Assembly: GCA_022478985.1 (NCBI GenBank)
Contig: JAKSZP010009267.1
Coordinates: 124,001 to 188,000 of the forward strand
Reading direction: 5' to 3'
Length of the DNA: 64,000 bases
Origin: Massospora cicadina
Lineage: Eukaryota; Entomophthoromycota; Entomophthoromycetes; Entomophthorales; Entomophthoraceae
Each line of letters begins with the position of its first letter. Position 1 is the first letter of the stretch. Under the pieces are notes generated by a model, which was given only the letters and a program-made list of their open reading frames with translations, was not told the origin of the DNA and ran no database searches. Below, one piece after another: positions 60,671 through 64,000 of the stretch. The translations under genes were made by a program, and so were the position numbers.

Positions 60671-63600
60671 TTATTTAATTTAATTTAATTTATTGTGGGG
60701 AAGGCTGACCTTGGGATGGACACTTCCGAATATGACTCAGATGAGACAAAACTTAGTACCAGAGGAGGCACCCCAGAGATGCGATGCTATCTCTTGTTGC
60801 CAGCGGGAACGCCACTTATGGGGAGGGGGAGGGAACGTGTGAAGGGGCCGTAGCCACTACTGAGCACGTGTGGAGGAAGGGGTCTGATTTGATGAACCAG
60901 ACTGGGAACCAGGAGGAGACCAGCTGTCGGCGACGCGGTGGGAGATATCCAAACATCCACGCTTGAAAGTGGTCCACCAGATGAGACCGGAATCAGTGGA
61001 CAGCTTCAGGGAGGGTGGGGATGGAGCCAGCGATGGCATCCAAGACAATAGTGTGGATAGTCCACATGGCGATTGCAACCACCAGAGCACGGTGGGAGGG
61101 GGAGGCCATTGATGAAGCAAACATATCTTTTGACAGACTGAAGGGATGCGTTTGATCCTGGCCTAGCAGACGTTGGACTTCGCGCCATATCACTTTAGAG
61201 GTAGGACACTTCTCCAGGCGGTGGAACAGCGTTCCATACTGGCCACACATGACACAGGATGAGTGTAAAGCGTTAGAGCGCTCAGCTGTATGATACACCC
61301 GCCTCAGGCAGCGCCACACATGGGAGTGGACTTGAGGCTGCAACAGAGGATGGTGTGCGTATTTCCAGATAGTCTTTTGGGTCTCAGTGGAATAAGGGAT
61401 GTCCATCATGTCCAGGTAGTCCACCCTGGATAGGACTTGGGGTCGAATGGGGATCACGCCATCATGGATGGGTAGCCCCTGTACCTCTTGTGTGAACTGA
61501 GGAGATGGGCGGCCTATTTGGGTTGTATGTCCACTAATATGAATTCTCCACTCTGCGCTTCACATGGAGAGTAGGATTCGTTTGTAGTGGGTTTTGACCC
61601 CGTGAGGACCTGTGGCTGATGTGTGTGATGCGAGGTATTTCATCAGGGAGTGTGGGTTTGATGGATTGTTGAGGCCCAAGGCTCGGGAGAAGTTGGAGCG
61701 GGCTGCGCGGGACCAGTGTTGGGATGGGAGTGTAGGAGCGTTGATGGCCGCGATCCAGGTGCCCAGGATCTTGGCAGCATGGGCTTTGAAGTCAAGTAGG
61801 CCCATGCCACCATGATGATGAGGGCCAAACATGACCTCTAGCCATACTGGTGGAGGGCGGCCTGACCAAAGCCATCCTTGTAGCAAAGCATACAGGGATT
61901 TGAAGAAGCTTGGGGAGAAGGGGATGGCGTGGGCTCCGAATCAGACTTTGGATAGGAGCATAGAGTTGGCAAGAACAACCCTGCCAGTGAGGGTAGTAGG
62001 GTGGGCTCTGAGAGAGGCGATTCGCTTTGTCACGTTGTCCAGTATATGGCACTCCATTACTGCTGACGCGTATCCACCTGCCTCCATCCACATGCCCAGA
62101 TGGCATACCGGTCCTATGGTAGGACGTGGCACAAAGGGGAGCACCAGTGGAGCGGTGTGTGTTGAGTTAGTAAGGCGTGGATGTGGGCGAGCAGATGGGC
62201 TGGGTTGGGAACTACTTGCTGGGGCCCAGCAGTTCTGAAACTGACCAAGGAGGATGATTTCGGTTTTGGAGGCGTTCAGTGCCACGTTGCTTACCCGGGA
62301 ATATTCCTGGATGAGGGCTTCAAGCGCGCGTGCATCTTTGTTATTAGACACCCCCACCACGCAATCATCTGCAAATGCCATCATCTTGACTGGGGTTTGG
62401 CCTGGCACATGGACCCCAGTGAGGTGGGCATTCACATTTCGCAGTAGTGGGTCAAGGCTGAAGTTGTATAAGAGTGGGCTGAGGGGGTCCCCTTGTCGCA
62501 GGCCCCTTTGAGGGTGGACTACTTCCGTTAGGAAGCCTGGCCACGCACTGCCATTGTTGCAGATTCCGTGAGCAGCATCACCCAGTTTATGAAGCGGGGG
62601 GGTAGGCGGAATTGATGGAGGCAGGCCCTTAGGTATTCCCAGTTTACTCTATCATAGGCCTTTTGTTGGTCCAAAAATACAAGTGCCCCAGAGGCTGTGG
62701 ACTGACACACATTAGCCACAGAGTGCACATTATCCCAAATTGACCTTCTGGGGATGAAACCAAATTGTTCTGGGGAGATGGTGGCAGATGCTACAGTCCC
62801 TAAATGGTTAGCCATGATTTTTGTTAAAATTTTGGTGTCTGTGTTTGTTAGAGAAATGGGGCGCCAGTTGGCTAAGTCAAGCCTATCCCCCTTCTTGAAG
62901 AGTGTGACAGTAAAGGCCTCACGTCCTCCTGGTAGGAGGCGCATTTCCAACAGGCTTTGGTTGAGTGAGGCTAGCAGCAGTGGGGATATATATTTAAAAT
63001 ATTTTTTGTAGAACTCATATGGAATGCCATCTGGGCCTGGGCATTTTTGGTTTGGTGCACCATGAATGGCTGTCCATAATTCGTTCAGAGTAATTAAATT
63101 CATTATTTCCGGGTATCAGAAAACAGTGCGGATATGAGCTCAGTCGAGAAAATCCGCCATTTTGGCCAGCTGAATTGGTTCAGCTCGGTATAACTTGGAG
63201 TAATATCTTTGCATTTTGATTGCCACTTCAGCCAGTGTGTCCACAATGGAATTATCCGATATTTGCACCTGTGTGCAGGCCACGCTCTGGCGTGGTGCAA
63301 AATTTTTTTGAAGAAGTATGCGGTGCACTTGTCACCTTTAGTGATGTGTGTGGACCTGTATTGGACACAAACCCGATGTTTGTGTTGTCTTTTGAGTGCG
63401 TTGAGGTGGGCAGCTGCCTCTGCCCACTTCCGGCCCCATGCAGGGCTATATCCTGTGGCTGGAATATTGGACTCCAAGTGGGCCAATTCTGCCAGCATGT
63501 GAGATAACCGCCGATGTAGCTCGTGAGCGCCTGGAGGAGAGATGGTGATAGTGGCGGATGGTGTCTTCTTTGAAAGTTGCCCATGTGGAGATGGGGTCCA

Positions 63601-64000
63601 CGCAAAATGGTGCAACAAACAATTTCACCAAAGTTGCCTCTTCCACCCACGTGGAAAATCCTGGTGACGTGAGCTCGGGGGGCAGATTATGCACCAATAT
63701 GGGGCCTTTGCAACTGTGACAGGTAAGTGGTATGTTATCGAGACCAGTTGGTGGCCGGAGAATTCCATTTTTGTTGTTTTGAAGTGGGAGATGTGGGGTT
63801 GGAATTTCGCCGGCGTTAGAATAAGGTTGATGCGGGTCATGGACCTTAATTGGCTGTTGTGGATGTAAGGGTGTGTCATGTTTTTGAGCAGTGGGGCATG
63901 TCATGGCAGCGCATCCATTAACCCAAGAGTGGCTTTTAGAACGCGTAGTTCTATATGACACTGTGGGGCGTGGGGTGATGGTGGCCACTGGTCCATTGGT
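60671..64000 (-). mobile_element. LINE copy 2, 3' part, running off the window
   Basis: Same family and orientation as 35650-40917, highly similar at the nucleotide level throughout. The 3' end carries the TTTAA-type pentamer tail (60671-60694) followed inward by GGGGAAGGCTGACC. A short deletion (about 8 bp) near 61093 distinguishes it from copy 1. The 5' part, including ORF1 and most of the endonuclease start, lies beyond the right edge. Confidence 0.93.
60740..63988 (-). pseudogene. LINE copy 2 ORF2, partial: endonuclease end, RT, zinc region
   Basis: Best-preserved RT of the window: an open frame at 63103-62528 runs through CPGPDGIPYEFYKKYF, LFKKGDRLDLANWRPISLT, EQFGFIPRRSIWDN and FLDQQKAYDRVNW. 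Palm motif C follows as FADD at about 62390 (copy 1 has FVDD). The GLRQGDP-containing stretch lies in another frame after a one-base loss near 62540. The zinc region CVMCGQYGTLFHRLEKC is at about 61260. The endonuclease end (RINLIL) lies near 63835. Frame changes near 63110 and 61560 remain, so it is not functional as written. Confidence 0.87.

Noticed and set aside
1..64000. CRISPR arrays, bacterial operons or phage
   Set aside because: No regular repeat-spacer pattern. The spliced gene and LTR and LINE elements show eukaryotic DNA.

Overview
The window looks like a repeat-dominated, AT-rich stretch of a fungal genome, most likely a basidiomycete with a transposon-swollen genome such as a rust fungus. 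That assignment is an inference from the style of the single host gene (asparagine synthetase with very short introns) and from the retroelement types. Nearly everything else is retrotransposon in various states of decay.

Layout. (1) 1-6033: a 5' part of a minus-strand Ty3/gypsy element (A), leaving the window on the left. (2) 6105-15659: a complete but dead minus-strand element of the same family (B), with two LTRs and a CCATG target duplication. (3) 15.7-25.0 kb: two heavily eroded plus-strand chromoviruses (fragments F and E), each still showing integrase and chromodomain. (4) 25036-34582: element C (plus), inserted in the LTR of E. (5) 35650-40917: a full-length LINE (minus) with a perfect 20-bp target duplication. 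(6) 41417-49889: element D (minus), the inverted partner of C, with a chimeric gag-less 5' half. (7) 52106-53888: the only host gene, asparagine synthetase, four exons on the minus strand. (8) 55205-58293: a 3.1-kb insertion of unrecognised type with a 17-bp target duplication. (9) 58979-59256 and 59642-59924: two inverted copies of a tRNA-like SINE, each with its own target duplication. (10) A fold-back repeat near 60.2 kb. (11) A second LINE copy from 60671 to the right edge.

The A-D gypsy family has the order LTR, primer site, gag with CCHC knuckle, protease, RT, RNase H, integrase, then a region that ordinary gypsy elements lack: a four-fold repeated GGACC-NN-TGAACCA motif overlapping the pol stop, and a convergent antisense reading frame of about 1.04 kb with a TATA box next to its start, ending before the 3' LTR. 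The antisense frame recurs in B, C and D at the same place and length. This, and the 3.1-kb insertion sharing its 3' tail with the SINE, are the two best candidates for undescribed biology.

C and D form a large inverted pair around the LINE. Their outer 3' LTRs are almost identical to each other, while each differs clearly from its own 5' LTR. The CCATG flank of C's 5' end pairs with the flank of D's 3' end, as expected if the 34-41 kb segment was inverted by recombination between the two copies. All gypsy and LINE coding regions carry stops, frameshifts or lost catalytic residues, so none looks autonomous here. The asparagine synthetase gene is intact except for two single-base deletions, which may be assembly errors.
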